Assembly: GCA_964589725.1 (NCBI GenBank)
Contig: CAZPUJ010000085.1
Coordinates: forward strand, 1-12,282
From: CAYSHJ01 sp964589725
GTDB lineage: Bacteria; Planctomycetota; Planctomycetia; Planctomycetales; Planctomycetaceae
Direction: 5' to 3'
Length of the DNA: 12,282 bases
The notes below the pieces were generated by a model. That model was given only the letters and a program-made list of their open reading frames with translations. It did no database searches and had not been told where the DNA came from. Below, piece after piece: positions 1-5,997 of the stretch; the stretch's first letter is position 1; each line of letters starts with the position of its first letter. A program made the translations under genes and the position numbers.

Positions 1-296
1 AGGAATCGCGCGCAGATCGAGTGAAACGTGCCCAGCACGACGTCGTTGGCTGTCTCGGCGAGTTGCACGCCGACGCGCTGGCGCAATTCCCGCGCGGCCT
101 TGTTCGTGAATGTGACGCTAACGATACGCCATGGCGCGACCACGACTACATCGACCAGGTACGCGATGTGGTGCGCGATGACGCGCGTCTTGCCGGATCC
201 CGGACCCGCCAGGATCAACAAGGGCCCGGCGATCGTCGTGACCGCTTCGCGCTGAGGCTGATTGAGGTCGGCGAGGAGATGTTCGGCGGAGACCAT
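1..296 (-). CDS. uvrD: UvrD/PcrA-type superfamily 1 DNA helicase, N-terminal part (runs off the left edge)
   Basis: ATP-dependent 3'-5' DNA helicase of the UvrD/PcrA family, acting in nucleotide excision repair, mismatch repair or removal of RecA filaments. The first 98 codons are present. They show the Q-motif region (LNQPQREAV, about residues 11-19), Walker A (GPGSGKT, residues 31-37), motif Ia (VTFTNKAAREL, about 61-71) and motif Ib (GTFHSICARF, 89-98) in the usual order and spacing. The start at ATG 296 is fixed by an in-frame TGA two codons upstream. No convincing Shine-Dalgarno sequence precedes it. The gene is divergent from the zinc ribbon gene at 417. The start region is partly duplicated just upstream (see the repeat at 281-401). 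UvrD, PcrA and Rep cannot be separated on this fragment; the family assignment itself is firm. Confidence 0.93.
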   Translation of the reverse strand, partial: MVSAEHLLADLNQPQREAVTTIAGPLLILAGPGSGKTRVIAHHIAYLVDVVVVAPWRIVSVTFTNKAARELRQRVGVQLAETANDVVLGTFHSICARF

Positions 297-342
297 GAGG
301 ACTCAGCGTACCGGCACCGGCGGACGCCGCAAAGCGCGCGTT

Positions 343-356
343 CGGAGCGAGCTCCG
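343..356. promoter_or_regulatory. Perfect inverted repeat in the uvrD / zinc ribbon intergenic region (possible operator)
   Basis: CGGAGC-GA-GCTCCG is a 6-2-6 perfect palindrome. It ends 10 bp before the extended -10 at 367, so it sits where a -35 element would be and could be a repressor or activator site. It is present only in copy 2 of the duplicated region. Function is inferred from position alone, and GC-rich DNA yields such palindromes fairly often. Confidence 0.3.
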
Positions 357-366
357 CCGGAGACCA

Positions 367-375
367 TGCTATAAT
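367..375 (+). promoter_or_regulatory. Extended -10 promoter for the zinc ribbon gene
   Basis: TGC-TATAAT is a perfect -10 hexamer (370-375) with the TGn extension. It lies 41 bp before the ATG at 417, giving a predicted transcript start near 382. No good -35 is visible 16-18 bp upstream, which is typical of extended -10 promoters. A strong Shine-Dalgarno GAGGAGG (401-407) follows, 9 nt before the ATG. Confidence 0.6.
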
Positions 376-416
376 CGCTCAGTTTTCGACGCCGCAAAGC
401 GAGGAGGCTGGCGCTG

Positions 417-1022
417 ATGCTGCTGGCGATCTGGGATGGTGGCGATTGGCAAGATCTGGCGCGCATGGCGGCCATCGGCGTGGTCGCGTACGTCGTTGTC
501 CTGTGGGTGGCCGCATTGGTCTGGACGTACCGCGACGTTGCGGCGCGCACGAGCGACACCTTCTTGCAGACACTCGCGCTCGTGTTCGTGCTGGTCTTCA
601 ACATCCCCGGCCTGCTCATCTACCTCGTGCTGCGCCCGAAGGACACCCTCATGGACGCCTACGACCGCCAGCTCGAAGCGGAGGCGCTCTTGCACGAGAT
701 CCAGGAGCAGGCGACCTGTCCGCGCTGCCGCCGGAAGGTTGATGCGGACTTCATTGCATGTCCCTACTGCCGCACGTCGCTGCGCACGGCCTGCGGGCAG
801 TGCGGGCGCCCTCTGACGGAGTCCTGGGTGCTGTGCCCGTACTGCCGCGCGGAAGCATCTCGACCGGCGCCCCCTGCTGCGGCCACCACCGATCGGGCGG
901 TCAACGTGCCGGCCGCACCGCCGGAGCTACCCGCCCGCGTGAAGCGCGCGAGCACGGCGACATACACGCCACCCGCATCCGCTCCCGCTGCGGCCGATGG
1001 GGCTCCGGAAACGAGGAGCTGA
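417..1022 (+). CDS. Membrane-anchored double zinc ribbon protein
   Basis: A 201-residue protein of unknown specific function. Two hydrophobic segments (about residues 16-37 and 50-72) anchor it in the membrane. They are followed by two zinc ribbons in tandem: C101-C104/C115-C118 and C126-C129/C140-C143, each CPxC- or CxxC-type. The C-terminal 55 residues are Ala/Pro-rich and probably disordered. Short proteins with this order (membrane segments, then a double zinc ribbon) recur as uncharacterised genes in GC-rich bacteria. Zinc ribbons often mediate protein or nucleic-acid contacts, but no partner can be named here. The start is supported by GAGGAGG at 401-407 and an extended -10 promoter upstream. 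It converges on ogt with a 34 bp gap. Confidence 0.85.
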   Translation: MLLAIWDGGDWQDLARMAAIGVVAYVVVLWVAALVWTYRDVAARTSDTFLQTLALVFVLVFNIPGLLIYLVLRPKDTLMDAYDRQLEAEALLHEIQEQATCPRCRRKVDADFIACPYCRTSLRTACGQCGRPLTESWVLCPYCRAEASRPAPPAAATTDRAVNVPAAPPELPARVKRASTATYTPPASAPAAADGAPETRS

Positions 1023-1026
1023 CGGA

Positions 1027-1042
1027 GTGGCTGCGCGGCCAC
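1027..1042. terminator. Weak hairpin between convergent genes
   Basis: GTGGC-TGCGCG-GCCAC forms a 5 bp stem with a 6-nt loop in the 34 bp gap between the zinc ribbon gene and ogt. There is no T-tract on either side, so intrinsic termination is uncertain. It is listed only because of its place between two convergent stop codons. Confidence 0.25.
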
Positions 1043-1056
1043 AACGGCGCCTGCCG

Positions 1057-1584
1057 TCAAGCCACGCTGGCGCCTTCCATCCGCAGTAGTCGAGCCTTTA
1101 CGTCCAGGCCGCCACCGAAGCCCGTCAAGCTGCCATCGCTCCCGATAATCCGATGGCACGGGATGACGATCGGGATCGGGTTGGTCCGCATGGTGTTTCC
1201 AACGGCCCGCGCGGCATTCGGGCTGCCCACACGCCGCGCGAGGTCGGCGTACGTGGCAACCTGGCCACGCGGGACGGCAGCACAGGCCAGCAGCACCTGA
1301 CGCCGAAACGGCGTCACCCAGGACAGGTCGATCTCTACATCGAAGGCCGTCCGTTTGTTGGCGAGATAATCTTGGAGCTGCTTCATGAGCCGCGCAACCT
1401 TCACCTCGCGGCGTATCAGTTCGAATGCACCGTGGAGTTCGTGGTGGAGCGCCTCGAGTGCCCGCACCAGCCCTCGCTCGTCCACGCCGAACTTCACGGC
1501 GACGAGACGCCGTCCTTCGCCCGCCACGAGGAGGGAGCCGATGGCGCTGTCAGTGATGCCGTAGTAGGTCGTGATCGGCGCCAC
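1057..1584 (-). CDS. ogt: Methylated-DNA--[protein]-cysteine S-methyltransferase (O6-alkylguanine-DNA alkyltransferase)
   Basis: Suicide DNA-repair enzyme that moves the alkyl group from O6-alkylguanine onto its own cysteine. At 175 residues it has the normal Ogt/MGMT length. The active-site motif IPCHRI has its acceptor at Cys143. The DNA-binding winged helix is clear (RGQVATYADLARRVG, about residues 106-120). It continues into AARAVGNTMRTNP, which carries the arginine finger, and the C-terminal loop GFGGGLDVKARLL is intact. The GTG at 1584 is preferred because AAGGAG (1593-1598) lies 8 nt before it and the protein then begins where the family normally does. The frame stays open upstream to 1794, but that part overlaps the MBL hydrolase gene on the same strand and has no family similarity. 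It is the last gene of a probable gmd-MBL-ogt unit, starting 53 nt after the MBL stop. Confidence 0.94.
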   Translation of the reverse strand: MAPITTYYGITDSAIGSLLVAGEGRRLVAVKFGVDERGLVRALEALHHELHGAFELIRREVKVARLMKQLQDYLANKRTAFDVEIDLSWVTPFRRQVLLACAAVPRGQVATYADLARRVGSPNAARAVGNTMRTNPIPIVIPCHRIIGSDGSLTGFGGGLDVKARLLRMEGASVA

Positions 1585-1592
1585 CAGATCGT

Positions 1593-1598
1593 CTCCTT
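1593..1598 (-). promoter_or_regulatory. Shine-Dalgarno that decides the ogt start
   Basis: AAGGAG on the minus strand sits 8 nt before the GTG at 1584. No other ATG/GTG/TTG nearby in this frame has a comparable site, so it fixes the start of ogt and rejects the longer reading frame. Confidence 0.7.
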
Positions 1599-1637
1599 GC
1601 CCAGCGAAATGCTCCACAGCATGGCCGCGGCGCGAAC

Positions 1638-2657
1638 CTAATCGTTGCCTGGTCGCTTGTAGTACTGGACGCCGCCGTCCATGAACTTCCCGAGGCGGTC
1701 CTCCATCACCAGGTAATCGAGGTGCGACAGCGTCTCGCCCAGCGCCGCCCGCTGCATCCAGGGCGAGAATGTTGCCAGCGCGCCCGTGACCCACTTCACG
1801 CGACCGGCGATATCAAACGCGGTGCGCGCGCCGCCTCCGACGCACTCAACGATCTCGTTGAGCCGCTCCACGTGATGTTGCTCGATGCTGCGCAGGCGGG
1901 CGCGGAGGTCCGGAAAGCTGTATTCATGAGCCGGCAGCACGAGATCAACGTCGAGGTCCTCGAGCCGCTGCAGCGACGCGATGTAGTCGCCGAGCGGATT
2001 ACCCTGCTGCTGGACGTGCAGGCTGATGTTCGGAGTGATAGTCGGCAACACGTGGTCACCGGTGAGGATGAACTTCTTCGCCCGCTCAAGGAAGCAGATG
2101 TGGCCGGGTGAGTGTCCCGGGGTCCACCAGACCTCGAACGCGAAGCGGCCGATCTGCAGCTGCTCACCGCCCCAGACGACTTCGTCCGGCTCGACCGGGT
2201 CGACGAATGCCCGTACGGGCATCGCCGAGGTCTTGAGGTCGTCCATGCTATCGCGAGGTACGCCGTGCATGATCAGCCAGTCGCCCATTTGAGCCAGGAG
2301 CTGATCGGGGTTCTTGTAGCGCGAGCGGATGAGATCCCGCTCGCGTTGATGAATGACGATGGTCGCTCCGCTGCGCTCCTTGACCTGCCCCGCGAGGCCG
2401 TAATGGTCGGGGTGGACGTGCGTGACGAGCAGCGTCTTCAGATTCTTGAAGCCGACGCCGGCGTCATTGAGCTGCTGCTCCAGCGCTTCGAAGGCCTCCG
2501 GCACGTTCCAGCCGGAGTCGACCAGCGTCCAGCCGTCCCGTCCTTCGATGAGGTATGGCAGTACCCAGCCAAGGGGATTATTCGGGATCGGAACCCGGAG
2601 CTGGTACAGGCCGTCCATGACGCGGACGGGGAATGTCGTCTCGATGGCGGCGGTCAT
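1638..2657 (-). CDS. MBL-fold metallo-hydrolase with C-terminal winged-helix domain
   Basis: A 339-residue metallo-beta-lactamase-fold hydrolase binding two metal ions. The ligand set is complete: HVHPDH (H80, H82, D84, H85), TPGHSPGH (H182; H186 also conserved), TGDH (D201) and PAHE (H244). The last 80 or so residues resemble the winged-helix region that follows the MBL domain in LACTB2-like hydrolases. The substrate cannot be read from sequence; thioesters, lactones, glutathione thioesters and nucleic acids are all known in this superfamily. The ATG at 2657 has AAGGGG 7 nt upstream, overlapping the gmd stop codon, and begins 11 nt after gmd. Translation is therefore probably coupled to gmd. 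No truncation or missing metal ligand is seen. Confidence 0.92.
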   Translation of the reverse strand: MTAAIETTFPVRVMDGLYQLRVPIPNNPLGWVLPYLIEGRDGWTLVDSGWNVPEAFEALEQQLNDAGVGFKNLKTLLVTHVHPDHYGLAGQVKERSGATIVIHQRERDLIRSRYKNPDQLLAQMGDWLIMHGVPRDSMDDLKTSAMPVRAFVDPVEPDEVVWGGEQLQIGRFAFEVWWTPGHSPGHICFLERAKKFILTGDHVLPTITPNISLHVQQQGNPLGDYIASLQRLEDLDVDLVLPAHEYSFPDLRARLRSIEQHHVERLNEIVECVGGGARTAFDIAGRVKWVTGALATFSPWMQRAALGETLSHLDYLVMEDRLGKFMDGGVQYYKRPGND

Positions 2658-2668
2658 CTCGCTGCCCC

Positions 2669-3676
2669 TTACGCCGGCGCCGTCTGCAGACGCGCCATCG
2701 CGGTGAGATCGCTATCTACCATCATCTCGATGAGTTGCTTGAACGAAACCTCCGGCTTCCAGCCGAGCTGCTTCCTGGCCTTCGACGGATCGGCGATCAG
2801 CAGGTCCACCTCCGCCGGGCGCATGAACTGCGCGTCGCTGCGGACGTACTCTTCCCAATTCAGGCCGACCCGTTCGAAGGCGACCTGCGCGCACTCCTTG
2901 ATCTGATGGGTCTCGCCGGTTCCGATGACGTAGTCGTCCGCCTCGGCCTGCTGCAGCATCAGGTGCATGGCACGCACGTAATCACCGGCGTAACCCCAAT
3001 CGCGCCGGGGCTCGAGAGCGCCCAGCACGAGCTCGTTCTGCAACCCCAGCTTGATGCGCGCGGCGCCAAGCGTGATCTTCCGCGTCACGAACTCCGGCCC
3101 CCGATGCGGCGACTCGTGGTTGAAGAGGATGCCGCTGCAGGCGAAGATGTTGTAGCTCTCACGGTAATTGACCGTGATGTAGTGCGCGTAGGCCTTGGCA
3201 ACGCCGTAGGGGCTCCGGGGATGGAACGGGGTCTGCTCGTTTTGCGGCGTCTCACGCACCTTGCCGAACATCTCGCTGCTTGATGCCTGGTAGAACTTGA
3301 TGCCCCGCGCCGAGTTCGCGCGCGAAGCTGACGCCCCCGCTGTGAGCCGGATCGCTTCCAGCACGCGCAGCGCGCCGAGACCCGTGATCTCGCCCGTAAG
3401 CTCAGGCTGGTTCCAGGACAGCATGACAAAGCTGATCGCCGCGAGGTTGTACACCTCGTCGGGCTGCACCTTCTGGATGACGTTCATCAACGACGCCTGG
3501 TCAAGCAAGTCGCCATCAACGATGTGCACGTCGGGCAGCGTCCGCTCCAGCGTATCTCGCTTGGGGTTCGCCTGGCCGCGGATCAGGCCGTACACCTCGT
3601 AGCCCTGCCGGAGCAGGTGCTCGGAGAGGTAGTGCCCGTCCTGGCCGGTGATGCCGGTAATGAGCGCACGTGGCAT
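2669..3676 (-). CDS. gmd: GDP-mannose 4,6-dehydratase
   Basis: NADP-dependent short-chain dehydrogenase/reductase that converts GDP-D-mannose to GDP-4-keto-6-deoxy-D-mannose. That product is the branch point to GDP-fucose, GDP-rhamnose and related deoxysugars for surface glycans. The 335-residue protein has the Rossmann motif GITGQDG (G8, G11, G14). Catalytic residues are S133 and E135 (in SSSEMFG), Y157 and K161 (YGVAK), each one position beyond the E. coli Gmd numbering. The nucleotide-sugar segment NHESPHRGPEFVTRKIT is intact. A small Ala/Ser/Arg-rich insertion (about residues 113-123) lies just before the catalytic strand. AGGGAG (3685-3690) is 8 nt from the ATG. No GDP-fucose synthase or reductase partner is in the window, so the final sugar is unknown. 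Confidence 0.95.
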   Translation of the reverse strand: MPRALITGITGQDGHYLSEHLLRQGYEVYGLIRGQANPKRDTLERTLPDVHIVDGDLLDQASLMNVIQKVQPDEVYNLAAISFVMLSWNQPELTGEITGLGALRVLEAIRLTAGASASRANSARGIKFYQASSSEMFGKVRETPQNEQTPFHPRSPYGVAKAYAHYITVNYRESYNIFACSGILFNHESPHRGPEFVTRKITLGAARIKLGLQNELVLGALEPRRDWGYAGDYVRAMHLMLQQAEADDYVIGTGETHQIKECAQVAFERVGLNWEEYVRSDAQFMRPAEVDLLIADPSKARKQLGWKPEVSFKQLIEMMVDSDLTAMARLQTAPA

Positions 3677-3757
3677 GTCGACAACTCCCTTCCCTGACCG
3701 GGCTTCAGCGAAGGATAGCGGATGGCAGAGCTACATCCCCCTACAGGTTTCGGGCGA

Positions 3758-3763
3758 TAAGCT
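3758..3763 (+). promoter_or_regulatory. Candidate -10 element for a leaderless HAD transcript
   Basis: TAAGCT fits the TANNNT pattern and ends exactly 6 nt before the ATG at 3770, so transcription could start at the A of the start codon. No Shine-Dalgarno is visible before this ATG. The same arrangement occurs at recO. No -35 is recognisable, so this rests on spacing and the missing ribosome-binding site. Confidence 0.35.
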
Positions 3764-3769
3764 TGCCGC

Positions 3770-4588
3770 ATGAGCCTCACGCCTATCCGCGCAGTGGTGT
3801 TCGACGTTGGCAATACGTTGTGGTTCGAAGCGCGTCGCCCCGAGCCAGCGGAGATCGTACGCCTTCAGGCGCAGCCTCTACGATGGCTGCTGGGCACCTG
3901 GAACATAGCGCTCTCCACTCCGGCAGAGCAGATCGTACGAGCGGTTCATGACGCCGGCGATGCGGCGGAGCGTGCGGAACAGGCGCGCGGCTCGTTGCGC
4001 GAAGTGAGTGGCCCGGTTCTCATCAGAGCCGCGCTCGCTGACCGATCCATCGACATCAGCGCGGACCAGGCAGACGAATTGTGGCGCGCGACGTGGATCC
4101 TGGAGCGCAACTTCGGCGAGCAACTCTATCCCGATGCACTCGATGTTCTCTCCGCACTTAAGGCACAAGGCCTGCTCATCGGTATCAATACGAATCGTCC
4201 ATGCACGGCGGAGATGCACATGCCAGGCCTCCGGGACTTCGGGATCGCGTCCTTCGTCGATGTGGCCGTCTGCTCTGGCGACACCGGATTCGTGAAGCCA
4301 CATCCGTCGACGTTCGAGCTCGTGCTGGGTCGCCTCGGCGTGGCGCCGAGTGATGCGGTGATGGTCGGCGACAGTGCCGAGGCCGACATGCACGGCGCGA
4401 AGTCGGCCGGCATGCACACCGTGTGGAAGCTCAACGGAAGGTACGGTCTGCCGCCGTGCCCGTATGCTGATTACACGATCCATGACCTCGCGGAACTGCT
4501 CTCGCTCCCCATCGTCCCGTGTCAGCGTCCACCGATTCGCGCAGAAAGCCGGACGCCGCACGCAGATGAGAACGAAGATCGCTACTAG
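3770..4588 (+). CDS. HAD-superfamily hydrolase
   Basis: A 272-residue haloacid-dehalogenase-fold protein. Motif I is VVFDVGNTLW (nucleophile D12), motif II GINTN (T141), motif III VKPHP (K176) and motif IV GDSAEAD (D201, D206). A helical cap of about 100 residues lies between motifs I and II, as in type C1 HADs. In motif I the second Asp of DxDxT, the usual acid/base of HAD phosphatases, is replaced by Gly14. The FDVGNTL form is common in one HAD branch, so this is not evidence of decay, but the reaction cannot be assumed to be ordinary phosphate-ester hydrolysis. The last 25 residues are a charged tail after the HAD fold. No Shine-Dalgarno is seen, and a leaderless transcript is possible. 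It is divergent from gmd (93 bp gap) and followed after 36 bp by recO. The substrate is unknown. Confidence 0.9.
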   Translation: MSLTPIRAVVFDVGNTLWFEARRPEPAEIVRLQAQPLRWLLGTWNIALSTPAEQIVRAVHDAGDAAERAEQARGSLREVSGPVLIRAALADRSIDISADQADELWRATWILERNFGEQLYPDALDVLSALKAQGLLIGINTNRPCTAEMHMPGLRDFGIASFVDVAVCSGDTGFVKPHPSTFELVLGRLGVAPSDAVMVGDSAEADMHGAKSAGMHTVWKLNGRYGLPPCPYADYTIHDLAELLSLPIVPCQRPPIRAESRTPHADENEDRY

Positions 4589-4612
4589 GCCGGTGGCGCG
4601 AGCAAGGAGAGG

Positions 4613-4618
4613 TACACT
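4613..4618 (+). promoter_or_regulatory. Candidate -10 element for leaderless recO transcription
   Basis: TACACT (TANNNT type) ends 6 nt before the recO ATG at 4625, the spacing expected if the transcript starts at the ATG itself. AAGGAG at 4604-4609 lies 15 nt from the ATG, too far for a typical Shine-Dalgarno. Readthrough from the HAD gene could still use it. No -35 is clear. Confidence 0.4.
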
Positions 4619-4624
4619 GCCGCT

Positions 4625-5434
4625 ATGCCTCAGATACCTCGCGTGTATTCCACGCCAGCAATTGTGCTTCGTCAGCGGCGGCTGGGCGACGCCGACAAGA
4701 TCCTCACGCTGTACACAGCCGGCCTCGGCAAGATCGATGCGGTGGCCAAGGGTGTGCGGAAGACGCGGAGCCGCATGGCCGGACACGTGGAGCCGCTGTC
4801 GCAGGCGATGTTTCAGCTCGCGAAGGGCAAGACGCTCGATATCGTCACGCAGGTTGAGACGATCGAGTCGTTTCAGGCGATACGCTACGACCTGGAGCGG
4901 ATGAGCCGTGCGCTCTACGCCTGCGAATTACTGGACAAATTCACCGAGCCGCACGAGGAGAATTTCGCGTTGTACCGCCTGCTGTTGGATACGCTACGGC
5001 GCATGACAAGCGGCAATGAGATCGAAATCGCCGTGCGCTTCTACGAGATGGCGCTGCTGGATGCCACCGGGTACCGGCCGGAACTCGAGGAGTGCGTGAC
5101 CTGCAGGGCGCGCCTTGCGCCAGTGACGAACTACTGGACGGCTGCCGGCGGCGGCGTCGTGTGTGCGTCCTGCTCCACGGAAGATACGGCCGCGCGGCCA
5201 ATCTCCGCAAACGCCGTCAAGGTGCTGCGCCTCCTGCTGCATGGCCGATTCAGCGATGTCGCGCGCGTGGCCATCGGACCGCAGCTGAGCGCCGAGCTGG
5301 AGGGTGTGTTGTTGGAGTACGTGCGATGGGTGCTGGAGCGCGACGTGCGTTCGGTGGCGTTCATCGATACCCTGCGCAAGCGGCGGCCAGCGCGCCGCCA
5401 GACGATGTCGGCAGCGACGAGCGGATCCGCGTAA
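4625..5434 (+). CDS. recO: DNA repair protein RecO
   Basis: Recombination mediator that, with RecR (and RecF), loads RecA onto SSB-coated single-stranded DNA for gap repair, and anneals complementary strands. The 269 residues are full length. The N-terminal OB fold (about residues 8-82) has the family phrases AIVLRQRRLGDADKILTLY and KIDAVAKGVRK. A helical middle region follows, with a zinc-binding CVTC...CASC set (C157, C160, C180, C183). The C-terminus is Arg-rich. The fmdB-like gene follows 25 nt after its stop. Start choice is discussed at the -10 entry: the N-terminus matches RecO length without needing an upstream start. Nothing is missing or broken. Confidence 0.95.
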   Translation: MPQIPRVYSTPAIVLRQRRLGDADKILTLYTAGLGKIDAVAKGVRKTRSRMAGHVEPLSQAMFQLAKGKTLDIVTQVETIESFQAIRYDLERMSRALYACELLDKFTEPHEENFALYRLLLDTLRRMTSGNEIEIAVRFYEMALLDATGYRPELEECVTCRARLAPVTNYWTAAGGGVVCASCSTEDTAARPISANAVKVLRLLLHGRFSDVARVAIGPQLSAELEGVLLEYVRWVLERDVRSVAFIDTLRKRRPARRQTMSAATSGSA

Positions 5435-5459
5435 GCGCTGCAACTCGAGGAACGGCTTG

Positions 5460-5870
5460 ATGCCTGTCTACGAATACCTCTGCAAACGTTGCGACGGCGT
5501 GTTTGAAGCGATCCTCCCGATCGCCAGGGCGGCCGAGCGGGCGCCCTGCCCGGTGTGCGCGAAGAAGGGACACCGTTTGCCACCGAGCTCGTTTTCAGCG
5601 TTCACGATGCGCGAGGGCTATCCCCGGGCCATCCCCGACCGGGGCACGTACTGGCATCTGGAGAAGGAAGTCAAGCGTCCGGTGACCGGCGCCGTGCGAA
5701 TGAACGAGCACCCCGAGATCAACCAGCCGGAGCCGAAGCGCAGGAAGACAAAGGGCGAGCAGGCCATCAGCACGGAGCGCAAGCGGCTGGAAGCAAAGGA
5801 GAAGGCGCGCGCCCGCAAGGACGGCATGCCGGAGATCATCGATCGCACACGGCGCAGCGACAACGATTAG
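5460..5870 (+). CDS. FmdB-family zinc ribbon protein with charged C-terminal tail
   Basis: A 136-residue protein that begins MPVYEYLCKRC, the signature of the FmdB putative regulatory family. One zinc ribbon is formed by C8-C11 and C30-C33. The middle (FSAFTMREGYPRAIPDRGTY) is conserved-looking. About the last 45 residues are dominated by Lys, Arg and Glu and are probably a long charged helix or disordered. The family is named after a gene near formamidase/amidase genes, and its molecular role is not settled. GAGGA (5447-5451) lies 8 nt before the ATG, which rejects the longer open frame reaching back into recO. It is probably co-transcribed with recO (25 nt gap). Two stop codons (TAG-TCG-TAG) close the frame. 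Confidence 0.88.
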   Translation: MPVYEYLCKRCDGVFEAILPIARAAERAPCPVCAKKGHRLPPSSFSAFTMREGYPRAIPDRGTYWHLEKEVKRPVTGAVRMNEHPEINQPEPKRRKTKGEQAISTERKRLEAKEKARARKDGMPEIIDRTRRSDND

Positions 5871-5911
5871 TCGTAGAACTGGCGGTCGAAGGTAGTGGTC
5901 CGTCGCCGAAT

Positions 5912-5940
5912 GGAGCAGCTCGCGAAGGATTCGCTGCTCC
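5912..5940. terminator. Strong hairpin between convergent genes, probable bidirectional terminator
   Basis: GGAGCAGC (5912-5919) and GCTGCTCC (5933-5940) form a perfect 8 bp stem with a 13-nt loop. The loop can also pair inside as GCGAA/TTCGC around GGA. It lies 42 bp after the fmdB stop and 58 bp from the stop of the membrane protein on the other strand, the right place to end both transcripts. There is no U-tract, so it may act with Rho or only protect 3' ends. A 10 bp palindrome, TTCGATCGAA, follows at 5943-5952. Confidence 0.45.
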
Positions 5941-5997
5941 GCTTCGATCGAAAGCCCGCATCCATCCTTGACAACTGCGTAACGAACGACTCAGTGG

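Larger units (their letters stand above)
281..401. repeat. Diverged tandem duplication of the uvrD start/leader region
   Basis: Two collinear copies of about 56 and 62 bp lie side by side. Copy 1 (281-336) contains GTTCGG (281-286), CGGAGACCATG (287-297), CTCAG (302-306) and GACGCCGCAAAGCG (323-336). Copy 2 (340-401) contains the same four blocks in the same order at 340-345, 358-368, 378-382 and 388-401. The blocks are identical, but spacing between them differs by short insertions and deletions. Copy 1 covers the first codons of uvrD. Copy 2 carries a second, out-of-frame copy of the uvrD start context and, in an unshared segment, the TATAAT used as a promoter for the gene at 417. A 14-mer plus an 11-mer repeated in order within 120 bp is hard to explain by chance. 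Confidence 0.7.

Noticed and set aside
1585..1794. Longer open frame upstream of ogt (start at 1794)
   Set aside because: It overlaps the MBL hydrolase gene on the same strand, is Arg/Gly-rich with no family similarity, and the GTG at 1584 has a good Shine-Dalgarno.
3878..4786. 302-codon minus-strand open frame
   Set aside because: It is antisense to the HAD gene and the start of recO, both with clear family motifs. Its composition (Arg/His-rich) is that of a GC-rich shadow frame.
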